Both the position numbers and the translations under genes were made by a program. DNA of 11,308 bases. Source: an uncultured Clostridia bacterium (GTDB lineage: Bacteria; Bacillota; Clostridia; Christensenellales; UBA1242). Location of the stretch: assembly GCA_947625955.1 (NCBI GenBank), contig CANQQH010000022.1, positions 1 to 11,308 of the forward strand. Reading direction: 5' to 3'. Shown here piece by piece: positions 1-6,390 of this stretch; the first letter of the stretch is position 1; every line of letters starts with the position of its first letter. The notes below the pieces were generated by a model that saw nothing but the letters and a program-made list of their open reading frames with translations, did no database searches and was not told the DNA's origin.

Positions 1-331
1 CAACCCCCATACCTGTATTACTATAAATTGTACCACCGTTCATAATAAAAGAAGCGCCGCCACTCATCAAATGAACACCATTTGTATTGTTTGTTATTTC
101 TCCACCACTCATGGTAAAAGTAGAGTCACCTGTTGCATAAACCCCATAGCCAAGGTTCTCACTTTCGCCACGAATTGTTCCATCGCTAAGTGTATATGCG
201 CCACCGTCAATATAAATTTTGCATTTTTCATCGTCAGCCTTCGCCACGCCTTGCAAACTGCTTGAAAAGCAAAACGCCAGCCCCACAACAAGACCCATCA
301 ACAATATCATAAATCCATATTTTTTCTTCAT
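1..331 (-). CDS. Secreted beta-helix-type surface protein, N-terminal part only
   Basis: Partial gene that leaves the window at base 1; 110 codons are visible. It starts at the ATG at 331-329, preceded by the purine-rich Shine-Dalgarno GGAAGGG (341-335). Residues 1-6 are basic (MKKKYG) and 7-23 hydrophobic, and VAKA at 29-32 is a plausible signal peptidase I site, so export is likely. Cys21 lies in LAFC, which is a poor lipobox, so a lipoprotein is unlikely. From about residue 50 there are short imperfect repeats rich in Gly, Thr, Ser and Asn (TFTMSGGEITNN at 71-82, SFIMNGGTIYSN at 94-105), the rhythm of right-handed parallel beta-helix (pectin-lyase-like) surface proteins and adhesins. The binding partner or enzyme activity cannot be told, because the rest of the protein and any cell-wall anchor lie outside the window. 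The upstream promoter contains a poly-G spacer, suggesting on/off expression. Export and repeats are seen directly; the surface role is inferred. Confidence 0.8.
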   Translation of the reverse strand, partial: MKKKYGFMILLMGLVVGLAFCFSSSLQGVAKADDEKCKIYIDGGAYTLSDGTIRGESENLGYGVYATGDSTFTMSGGEITNNTNGVHLMSGGASFIMNGGTIYSNTGMGV

Positions 332-411
332 ATTCCCTTCCAAAAATTATCAATAAGAAAAACACTTCGCGCCTCTTTTCGCCCGAATTTTCCATGCTTT
401 CTTTCTTCTAT

Positions 412-442
412 ATGATACCCCCCCCCCCCATATTTTTGTCAA
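412..442 (-). promoter_or_regulatory. Promoter with poly-G spacer for the beta-helix surface protein
   Basis: On the minus strand TTGACA (442-437, perfect -35) is followed by AAAATAT, twelve G (429-418) and then TATCAT (417-412, 5/6 match to the -10). The spacer is 19 bp, two longer than the optimum of 17. The predicted transcript starts near 405, giving a leader of about 75 nt before the ATG at 331. Both boxes and the G tract are read directly; promoter activity is inferred. Loss of two G would restore ideal spacing, so tract slippage should tune transcription. Confidence 0.6.
418..429 (-). repeat. Homopolymeric G12 tract inside promoter spacer
   Basis: Twelve consecutive C on the plus strand (G on the coding strand of the surface-protein gene). 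It is the longest homopolymer noticed in the window and lies exactly between the predicted -35 and -10. Tracts of this length are prone to replication slippage. The exact count may also be subject to sequencing error. Confidence 0.9.
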
Positions 443-481
443 ATGGTTTAGGGGAGTTTTTTATTTTATTTTCTTAATTTT

Positions 482-501
482 GCGAGGGGCGCGCCCCTCG
501 C
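482..501. repeat. 20-bp perfect palindrome
   Basis: GCGAGGGGCG followed by its exact reverse complement CGCCCCTCGC, with no loop. An AT-rich stretch with T runs precedes it on the plus strand, and no T run follows the hairpin on either strand, so it does not fit an intrinsic terminator. The motif GCCCCTCGC recurs at 1053-1061 next to the protease stop, suggesting a dispersed genomic repeat. Function unknown. Confidence 0.85.
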
Positions 502-512
502 GCTCCCATCTT

Positions 513-546
513 CGCGCCCCAAAAAACAGTTTGTTTTTGAGGCGCG
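513..546. repeat. Imperfect hairpin with GC base and A/T stem
   Basis: Outer arms CGCGCC (513-518) and GGCGCG (541-546) enclose inner arms AAAAACA (522-528) and TGTTTTT (532-538) around a 3-nt loop, with a small asymmetric internal mismatch. It lies 11 bp from the palindrome at 482-501 and appears to be part of the same repeat cluster. No T run follows it, so termination is not indicated. Confidence 0.6.
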
Positions 547-736
547 TAAATGAACGCAAAAGGTAGTATATTGCGGCGCGCTTACGCGTCGCTGCCTAGC
601 ATCCGCACCTAAGCGAACATTGAGCGAAGAGCATTGAAAAGAAAAACGCCATACAGCAGTAGTGTTATGGTGTTTTCTTTTCTTCACTCTTCATCCCAAT
701 CTTCACTTATCTGCTGCTTCATACTATAAAACATCC

Positions 737-796
737 ATAACAGAGTAATCGTTAACTTCGAACGACCAGCTATAACGGAGTAACCTTTAATAAGTT
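737..796. repeat. Two imperfect direct repeats, ~35-bp period
   Basis: ATAACAGAGTAATCGTTAA (737-755) and ATAACGGAGTAACCTTTAA (772-790) match at 16 of 19 positions and both continue to a nearby CTT or GTT. They lie in the centre of the inverted-arm element and could be paired protein-binding sites or remnants of tandem duplication. Confidence 0.55.
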
Positions 797-830
797 TACC
801 CTGTTGTCGCCTATTCTGTTGACCAGGGTA
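797..830. repeat. Inverted repeat TACCCTG...CAGGGTA
   Basis: Seven-bp arms at 797-803 and 824-830 separated by 20 bp, at the inner border of the right arm of the putative element. Short enough to be coincidental, but its placement beside the direct repeats makes it a possible binding site. Confidence 0.4.
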
Positions 831-866
831 GCAGATTGCGTTAGATTTTGGGATTAAAAGGCAAGA

Positions 867-906
867 AAAAAATCGCCATAACACTACTGCTGTATGGTGA
901 TTTTTT
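867..906. terminator. Possible bidirectional intrinsic terminator
   Basis: A 14-bp stem (867-880 pairing with 893-906, one G-U pair) made of an A run, TCGCCATA, and their complement, around a 12-nt loop. It ends in T6 on the plus strand and in T7 on the minus strand. It is the first hairpin with a U-type tail downstream of the minus-strand protease gene, about 160 bp past its stop, and is therefore the best candidate terminator for it. The same hairpin is part of the inverted-arm element, so termination may be incidental. Confidence 0.4.
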
Positions 907-914
907 CACTGGCC

Positions 915-1049
915 TTTTAACCCAAAAGATGATGCAAAATGCGGTTCTTCGGCCGCTTCGCAGGCGAAGCGCAACCAAACTTTTAGCCAAAAAGATGATG
1001 CTAGTTGCGGTTTCTTCGGCGCGCTTCGCAGGCGAAGCGCAACCAAAAG
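915..1049. repeat. Tandem pair of ~67-bp repeats with stem-loops
   Basis: Unit 1 (915-980) and unit 2 (981-1049) share TTTTA, CCAAAA, AAGATGATGC, GCGGTT and TTCTTCGG, and end identically in CGCTTCGCAGGCGAAGCG followed by CAACCAAA. Each carries a strong stem-loop: CGCTTCGC/GCGAAGCG (954-971) and GCGCTTCGC/GCGAAGCGC (1021-1040), each with an AG loop. They sit immediately downstream of the minus-strand protease gene. No T run directly follows the stems, so they resemble REP-like intergenic repeats more than classical terminators; they could stabilise the protease mRNA 3' end. Confidence 0.7.
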
Positions 1050-1065
1050 CAAGCCCCTCGCAATC

Positions 1066-4000
1066 CTACCCTTTGAAGCGTCTCTTAACTTTATGTTTTT
1101 TGCTGAGAATCAGGCCGATAACAACAGCCAGCGTTACCAGAGCGGCAAAGGCAATGAGTGCAATCGCCCCGCCTGAGATTTTGCCAGTGTATTCAGGCTT
1201 GATTGTTATCTCGCCCGTCACAAGCTGACCTTTCTTGCCCCAGCGAACAAACTTGTAGCTCACGAAGAAGTTGCCTGCTTTTTGCGGCGCCTCAACATCT
1301 TGGTCGATATCCGAGCCATAGGTCAAAACCTTGTCAGCAATCGAGTTGCCAGCCTCGTCAACATAGTGAACGGTGTATTCCCTCAGCGTTGAGGTGTAGG
1401 TTGCAAAAACGCTAGTGCTTCTTTCAATCGACTCAATATCTTTGTCCCAGCCCGCAAAAGCATAGTTGAGGGCAACGGTTGAAGCGCGCGATGGCGTTGG
1501 AATGTTTGCAGCACTCAAACTCTCGCCGCGTTTGAGTTTTATTGGCGAGCCGATGATGCTGCCGTCGTAGTCGCGGAAGGTCACAACAATGAACATCCTG
1601 TCAGTCTGCTCCTCTTCCCAAAGATAGTCCGCGTTGAAGTAACTGGTGTTTTTATAGTAGTTTTCGTTATAGAAATCGTATGGGCTGTTCTCGTCAAAGG
1701 CGTTGCTTGTGTCGCGCTCAAACGCTGAACTTATCATGCAAGAACCCGAATTTTGAGTTTCATCCACCGACGGTGCATCGCTGTTTGTATGGTTCGTGCC
1801 GCGCACCAAGTCGAGGCGCACTCTTCCATTAAAGTTTGAATAGATGGTGCCAATCGCAAGCCCCAACGACATATTGCTTGTGTTAACCGCGGTGAAAATG
1901 TTTTCAACATTTGTGAGAAGTTTATTGCCGTCGAGCGTTATGTTCATAATGAAGACGACAGAGCTCTTTTGCCCAATCGCCCCAACAAAGCCGCCAAGCA
2001 TTGCTGAGCCCGGCGCATAGGAAATCATGTTCTCAACAAGGATTGAGTTGATAACATTGAGTGTCGTGATGAGCGAAACACCAACAATGCCGCCAGCAAT
2101 CGCGTTAATATATTTGCCGTCGAGGCGCTGAACATTGTCGCCAACAACCCTGATGTCGCCCATGAGCAGGAAGTTTATAACATTGAGCGTTGACTTGGTG
2201 GTTGCGTCGGCGTCGTTTGCATAACCAACCACGCCCCCAACAACTCTGCCAGAGAGTGAAGTGTCAACATAGCAGTTCTTGATTGTTGTTTCAACATCAT
2301 CGAAAATCAGCTCACTTTTTCCGCCAAGTTCACCAATAAGTCCGCCCGCAATCGAGCTTGACGCAATGTTGCCGCCAATAACAGACACATTCTCAATAGT
2401 AACGCCATCTGCAACGTTTGCGGCAAGCGCCCCAACAACGCTACCAATGAGGCAAGGCTCTTCGATTGTGAGGTTCTTGATAACAACATTGTTGCTGCCA
2501 TAGACCTTTGCAACATAGCCAAAGAGCGATGGCGCGAAATCATAGAGCAGATACTCATGCCCATAGTCATCAATCGTGCCGATACTCATCACCTCAACTG
2601 ATGTCATATTGAAAATTGTGTGCCCGTTTCCGTCGAACACGCCGGCAAACGGATAGTCTTCCAGCCCAGTTAGATACCTTGTTCCGTCGTATTCTTCAAT
2701 CTGCTGAACGCTGTAACCAATTCCTGTCCAAATTCTGCCAGCGAGGTCGATGTCGGCGGTGAGGATGTAATTCTTGTTGTAGTATTGCGAATAGAGGTTC
2801 GAGGTAAGTAGCACGCTGAGATACGAAAGCTGTTCACTCGTGTTGATCTCATATGGATGCAGCGCGGAGCCGTCGCCGCCGTCGAAGTCATAGGAGTAGT
2901 TGTCAAGCCAGAACGACGCATCAACAAACTCTGGAAGCTTTCCGTTCGTGAACTTATAGGTCGTTTTCTCAAACGAGGTTGCGTCGGCGAGGAATGTGAA
3001 GCTGTCGCTCAAAAAGTAGTTGGCGTTGTCGAAATCGAAGTCGCCCGAGAAGAGCTCGTCGCCACTTTGCCTGTTGTTTCTTTCAACAACATCAACCTTA
3101 TCAAAGTTTTCAAAAAGCTTGTAGTTCCCAATGTTTTTGTAAACGCACTTTTCAATTATATTGAGCCCAAGTTTAGAGCTGCTTGTTGACGAGATAAACT
3201 CGTTATAGATATAGTTGAAATCCGCATGAGTTGTTCTTCCAACAAAGAAGCAACTGAGAAACATATTGCTAACTGGCGGAGTTATATAGTCCGAAACGCT
3301 GAGCAAGTTCCTGAATGCCAACTTCCCAACAAAGCCAGCCAAAACCGAGCTCGCACTATTCCCAACAAGCTCGCCAGCAACAAAGTTGTTAACAAGCATT
3401 ATTCCGTTTGCCTCACCAACAATGCCACCAACAGTGTCGCCAACCAGCCTATTGTTTGAATAGCTTGCTGAGATGCTGCCCGACTTATAGATAGAGTCGC
3501 TGTTTGAAGAGGTTGTAACGAATCTTGAAATCAGGCCGCCAACAATGTCGCCTGAAAGGTTGCCCGTTGCATAGCACGACGCCATAACCGAGCCACCGAA
3601 ATTGTTTTGAACAAGCCCAACCAGCCCGCCAACATTTTTACCACTGATTGCAAGCGCCGAAGAGCAGGAACTTATTCCGCCCAAGAGCTTGCCCACAATC
3701 GCGCCTGTATAGTCGCTTGTCGACTGCGTTTGCCCCGCCGCCACATTGAGATTGTAGATATACGCGTCCTCACCGCACACACCAAAGAAGCCGTTGAAAT
3801 CAGTCTCGCTGAGCGAAAGGTCGAGCCCGCTAATTGTGTTTGAGCCGCCATTGAAGCTGCCGTTGAATGGCTTTTCGCTCGTTCCAATAGGCACCCATGG
3901 AATGTTTCTCAGGTCGATTGACGCATTGAGTTTGTAGCGCGCGTTCCTGAAATAGTCGTCCTCGCTGTTGTTGACATTATATGCCACTGTTGCGAGGTCA

Positions 4001-5763
4001 ACGATGTCGTTGATAAGATATGGTTTTGCAACCGTTCCTGCGCCCTGCAAGTTCGTGAGGTAGTAGCCGCCCCATGTCTCTTCGCCCTCAAAGCCAGGAA
4101 TCTTCACGGTTGCATAGGCCCTTTCAATAGTATTGATTTCGTTCTCGTGCCAGCCGAGGTCTTTGCCAGCTTGAACCATCTTGTTTGCAAACCCAATGAA
4201 GCTTTCGTCCTCGCCAATCAAGGTCAAGGTTTGATACCAGAGGCTGAGAATGTTGTGAACATTGAACCAGTCGGGATTGAGCGAATACATAATATAGGTT
4301 GCATAGGTCAAAAGCGTGCAGTTATAATGCACTCCACCATAGTCACAGCGGCCGCTGGCATGGTTGTGGTTTTTCGTGCAGAACGGATAGAGATTGTCAT
4401 AGGTTGAGGCGCAGTTTTCATATGCCCAAGGCGCGCTCATGTCGCGATAGGCAGACGCGCTCGACGAAACAAGCAAGTCCTCGCCCATTCTCCAAAAGTC
4501 AGGCGAAGAGATGTCGTGCCCTTCGATTGCCGCGCCGAAAATGTCTGAAAACGCTTCGTTTATTGCGCCCGGAGCGTTCTCGTCGGCAAGCGTCACAACG
4601 CTGCCCGTGATCGCGTGTTGATACTCATGCCCAACGATGTCGAGGCCTGTCACGAAGGATTTTGAACTGCCAGTCCTGCCGTCGCCGAAAATGAAGTAGG
4701 CCTCTGTTCCAAAGCCTGAAACGAAGGCAGCGTTCTCATAGTCAACGCCATAGTGCACAATCGCAATGAGCTTCAAGCTCCTTCCCCTCGAATCTTTGAG
4801 CCCTTCAATTGAAACGCCGAAGTTCTCTTCGTTCGCATAGAAGTCGTAGCACTTCACAAGGTTAACAAGCGCCTGAACGGCAACTGGATAGTCGAATGAG
4901 CCGTCGGCGTTATAGCTGATGATATATTTATAGGAATAATTGTCGTTGTGCTCGCCGTCTGTGACGTATATATTTTTTGAACTATCTGCAAGCAAATAGT
5001 AGGAATCGCGATTTGAAGTGTAGTGGTCAACCGTGAGGTCAACTTCTTCACCAGCATAGTCGGTCTGGGTTGTTTGAGCCGATTCGTGAGAATAGCCCGC
5101 CGTTGGATATGAGCTTGCCAAAAGCCCATTTCCCGAAGAGAAGTTTCTCGTTTCGGCAAGGTTTCTCGCGCTCACAAATATTGTTGATGTTTCGCTGAGC
5201 GAGGCAACTGAGAAAATGTAGTTGATATAGGTTGAGTTTTCGTCTTTGAGCCAAACGGCCTCTTTGAACTCTATCTGCGAAAGATTGTATTTTTCTTGAA
5301 GGCTTTCCTTTGCGTCCTCTTTTGAATAGTTGACAGTTTCGTCAAGGTTCAAGTCAAAATAGAAAGTGCCGGTGATTGAGTTCACTTCGAACTTTTTGCT
5401 AACGCTAACAACGATTTGCGCGCCATAGATTCTTGTTCCGTTCACAACCTGGTGAAAACGATACGCCTTTCCAGCCGGGCTTGAAACAACTTTATCGAGC
5501 ATGAAAGACTCACGGCTTGAACTGATGAAGAACTTATCCTTCACGCTGTCAAGCACGGCAAACGCATCGTCAACACTTTTGACTTTCATTTGTTTGAAGT
5601 CGCCAGTGATGAGGTTCACGCTCTCAGCAGAATAGCTAGCCTCAACCTCGGGCTCGAATGCAATCGCTTCGCCTGCCCCACTCAAATTGAAAGTGGCGAA
5701 AATAGGCGCCATAAGCATCACAACAAAAAGTATAATCCACCATTTAACACTAAATTTTTTCAT
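1066..5763 (-). CDS. Secreted, membrane-anchored M4 (thermolysin-family) metallopeptidase with GLUG-like and InlB/MucBP-like repeats
   Basis: Zinc endopeptidase of 1565 residues acting outside the cell. Domains in order: signal peptide (basic MKK, hydrophobic 9-24); FTP/PepSY-like propeptide (about 45-205, including RFHQVVNGTRIYG at 102-114); M4 catalytic domain (about 235-555). HEYQH (379-383) supplies two zinc His and the catalytic Glu380; Glu403 in GAINEAFSD is the third zinc ligand, exactly 24 residues after His379 as in thermolysin; D474-YGGV-H479 matches the Asp226/His231 pair. Two modules of GDG..PY.I/DIDL/F.G.F type start near 573 and 962, each followed by GLUG-like VGGLVG/GGIVG motifs to about 1310. 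InlB-type (1390-1457) and MucBP-like (about 1461-1525) repeats follow, then a membrane span (1532-1553) and a basic tail KKHKVKRRFKG. There is no LPXTG, so it is membrane- rather than sortase-anchored. It is far longer than classic M4 enzymes (~500-600 residues with propeptide). Start is the ATG at 5763, with GAGGAAAG about 10 nt upstream. The substrate is unknown; roles in host-protein degradation or adhesion are inference. Confidence 0.93.
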   Translation of the reverse strand: MKKFSVKWWIILFVVMLMAPIFATFNLSGAGEAIAFEPEVEASYSAESVNLITGDFKQMKVKSVDDAFAVLDSVKDKFFISSSRESFMLDKVVSSPAGKAYRFHQVVNGTRIYGAQIVVSVSKKFEVNSITGTFYFDLNLDETVNYSKEDAKESLQEKYNLSQIEFKEAVWLKDENSTYINYIFSVASLSETSTIFVSARNLAETRNFSSGNGLLASSYPTAGYSHESAQTTQTDYAGEEVDLTVDHYTSNRDSYYLLADSSKNIYVTDGEHNDNYSYKYIISYNADGSFDYPVAVQALVNLVKCYDFYANEENFGVSIEGLKDSRGRSLKLIAIVHYGVDYENAAFVSGFGTEAYFIFGDGRTGSSKSFVTGLDIVGHEYQHAITGSVVTLADENAPGAINEAFSDIFGAAIEGHDISSPDFWRMGEDLLVSSSASAYRDMSAPWAYENCASTYDNLYPFCTKNHNHASGRCDYGGVHYNCTLLTYATYIMYSLNPDWFNVHNILSLWYQTLTLIGEDESFIGFANKMVQAGKDLGWHENEINTIERAYATVKIPGFEGEETWGGYYLTNLQGAGTVAKPYLINDIVDLATVAYNVNNSEDDYFRNARYKLNASIDLRNIPWVPIGTSEKPFNGSFNGGSNTISGLDLSLSETDFNGFFGVCGEDAYIYNLNVAAGQTQSTSDYTGAIVGKLLGGISSCSSALAISGKNVGGLVGLVQNNFGGSVMASCYATGNLSGDIVGGLISRFVTTSSNSDSIYKSGSISASYSNNRLVGDTVGGIVGEANGIMLVNNFVAGELVGNSASSVLAGFVGKLAFRNLLSVSDYITPPVSNMFLSCFFVGRTTHADFNYIYNEFISSTSSSKLGLNIIEKCVYKNIGNYKLFENFDKVDVVERNNRQSGDELFSGDFDFDNANYFLSDSFTFLADATSFEKTTYKFTNGKLPEFVDASFWLDNYSYDFDGGDGSALHPYEINTSEQLSYLSVLLTSNLYSQYYNKNYILTADIDLAGRIWTGIGYSVQQIEEYDGTRYLTGLEDYPFAGVFDGNGHTIFNMTSVEVMSIGTIDDYGHEYLLYDFAPSLFGYVAKVYGSNNVVIKNLTIEEPCLIGSVVGALAANVADGVTIENVSVIGGNIASSSIAGGLIGELGGKSELIFDDVETTIKNCYVDTSLSGRVVGGVVGYANDADATTKSTLNVINFLLMGDIRVVGDNVQRLDGKYINAIAGGIVGVSLITTLNVINSILVENMISYAPGSAMLGGFVGAIGQKSSVVFIMNITLDGNKLLTNVENIFTAVNTSNMSLGLAIGTIYSNFNGRVRLDLVRGTNHTNSDAPSVDETQNSGSCMISSAFERDTSNAFDENSPYDFYNENYYKNTSYFNADYLWEEEQTDRMFIVVTFRDYDGSIIGSPIKLKRGESLSAANIPTPSRASTVALNYAFAGWDKDIESIERSTSVFATYTSTLREYTVHYVDEAGNSIADKVLTYGSDIDQDVEAPQKAGNFFVSYKFVRWGKKGQLVTGEITIKPEYTGKISGGAIALIAFAALVTLAVVIGLILSKKHKVKRRFKG

Positions 5764-5791
5764 TTCTCAATTTCTTTCCTCAATATTCAAC

Positions 5792-5820
5792 ATTATATAA
5801 CTTATTCCCCGCTTCGTCAA
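5792..5820 (-). promoter_or_regulatory. Sigma-A-type promoter of the M4 peptidase gene
   Basis: Minus strand: TTGACG (5820-5815), 17-bp spacer, TATAAT (5797-5792, perfect). The predicted start near 5785 leaves a leader of about 22 nt containing the GAGGAAAG ribosome binding site. It is divergent from the MarR promoter, with about 46 bp between the two -35 boxes. Confidence 0.75.
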
Positions 5821-5866
5821 ACATTACAATTATAGTATGTGCAAACAAAAAATTTAATATAATTTG

Positions 5867-5895
5867 TTGACATCCACGTTTCATGGTGATATAGT
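5867..5895 (+). promoter_or_regulatory. Promoter of the MarR-ABC exporter operon
   Basis: TTGACA (5867-5872, perfect), 17-bp spacer, TATAGT (5890-5895, 5/6 match). It is preceded by an A/T-rich stretch (5844-5866) that could act as an UP element. The predicted start is near 5902, inside the inverted repeat described as the operator. The first downstream gene has a strong site AAAGGGGTG about 7 nt before its ATG. Confidence 0.85.
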
Positions 5896-5910
5896 TAGGG
5901 CTCTAACAAT
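5891..5910 (+). promoter_or_regulatory. Probable MarR operator overlapping its own promoter
   Basis: Imperfect palindrome ATaGTTAGgGCtCTAACaAT (lower case marks the asymmetric positions); the central arms GTTAG/CTAAC are perfect. It overlaps the -10 box and covers the predicted transcription start. MarR dimers bind palindromes of about this size, and placement on their own promoter is the classic autorepression layout. The symmetry is seen directly; binding by the adjacent regulator is inferred. Confidence 0.7.
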
Positions 5911-5925
5911 CAAAGGGGTGAAAAA

Positions 5926-6390
5926 ATGGAAAATATCAAGCAAGAAATTTTCTATGAGTTCAAAAAACTCAGCAACCTATTTTCGCGAAATGTGTTCGAA
6001 ATGAAATGCAAGAAAAAGTTGCCTTTGACTCATTCGCAGGGCGCAACACTTGCCTATATAATTGAAAAGGGTGAGCAAGGAAAGGTGTATCAAAAAGACA
6101 TCGAGGCCCACTTCGGCATAAGGCGTTCAACCGCCTCCGCGCAGCTTCATCTGCTCGAAGAAAAGGGGTTCATCACAAGGAAGAGTTCACGGCTTGATTC
6201 AAGGCTGAAAGAGATTGAGCCAACAGAAAAGGCGCTTTTAATAAAAAACACAGTCAAGCAAAAAATGGACTTTCTCACCATGCGCCTTTTTGACAACCTC
6301 ACCGACGAACAAATTTCAAATTTGAAAGATATTATAATTGTTATGCAGAACAATATTGAAAGGAGACAAGATGAAACTATTTCTCAATAA
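5926..6390 (+). CDS. MarR-family transcriptional regulator
   Basis: A 154-residue dimeric winged-helix DNA-binding protein, the usual MarR length (~140-160). The core is visible: HSQGATLAYIIEKGEQG (36-52), then KDIEAHFGIRRSTASAQLHLLEEKGFI (57-83) as the helix-turn-helix with its recognition helix around 66-78, then the wing RKSSRLDSRLKEIEPTEKA (85-103) with the Asp-Ser-Arg pattern of MarR wings, and flanking helices that form the dimer interface. Start is the ATG at 5926 with an excellent Shine-Dalgarno AAAGGGGTG. It is the first gene of the operon; its last 20 nt overlap the start of the first exporter gene, so regulator and pump are translated together. It probably represses its own promoter through the palindrome at 5891-5910 and is released by a small molecule that the pump exports. 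The inducer cannot be deduced. Confidence 0.92.
   Translation: MENIKQEIFYEFKKLSNLFSRNVFEMKCKKKLPLTHSQGATLAYIIEKGEQGKVYQKDIEAHFGIRRSTASAQLHLLEEKGFITRKSSRLDSRLKEIEPTEKALLIKNTVKQKMDFLTMRLFDNLTDEQISNLKDIIIVMQNNIERRQDETISQ

Larger units (their letters stand above)
641..905. mobile_element. Putative non-coding element with long inverted arms (MITE-like)
   Basis: The left arm (about 641-715) and right arm (about 830-905) are inverted repeats of each other. A 22-bp core is identical in inverse orientation (649-670 and 876-897), and homology then continues inward with small gaps through TTTTCTT, ATCCCAA and ATCTGCT (709-715; AGCAGAT at 830-836). Each core is itself a stem-loop: CCATA paired with TATGG around a 12-nt loop containing GCAGTAG or its complement. 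About 114 bp lie between the arms. No transposase is present, which fits a MITE-like or other non-autonomous repeat. I could not identify convincing target-site duplications, so the element boundaries and its mobility are inferred. Confidence 0.45.
443..1065. other. Gene-free, repeat-rich intergenic region
   Basis: About 620 bases between the poly-G promoter and the stop codon of the protease gene. The short open frames here have no recognisable domain, no good ribosome binding site, and largely restate the inverted repeats. The content is structural: a 20-bp palindrome (482-501), a hairpin (513-546), an element with ~75-bp inverted arms (641-905) containing direct and inverted repeats in its centre, and two tandem stem-loop repeats (915-1049). 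The stretch 480-620 is visibly more GC-rich than its flanks, being full of GCGC blocks. It looks like an accumulation site for small non-coding repeats. Confidence 0.7.

Noticed and set aside
684..884. 66-codon open frame on the minus strand in the intergenic region
   Set aside because: Both ends fall in the inverted arms of the repeat element, there is no ribosome binding site, and no family was recognised. It is more likely a by-product of non-coding repeats.
641..905. Integron attC sites or IS200/IS605 ends
   Set aside because: The RYYYAAC/GTTRRRY core pair is absent in the needed orientation, and IS200/IS605 hairpin ends are not inverted copies of each other. No integrase or transposase is present.
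848..1228. 126-codon plus-strand open frame
   Set aside because: It runs through the hairpin and tandem repeats and then antisense into the protease C-terminus; the peptide merely reflects the repeat sequence.
1390..1565. Sortase LPXTG anchor for the M4 peptidase (values are protein residues)
   Set aside because: The C-terminus has a membrane span and basic tail but no LPXTG-like motif before it.
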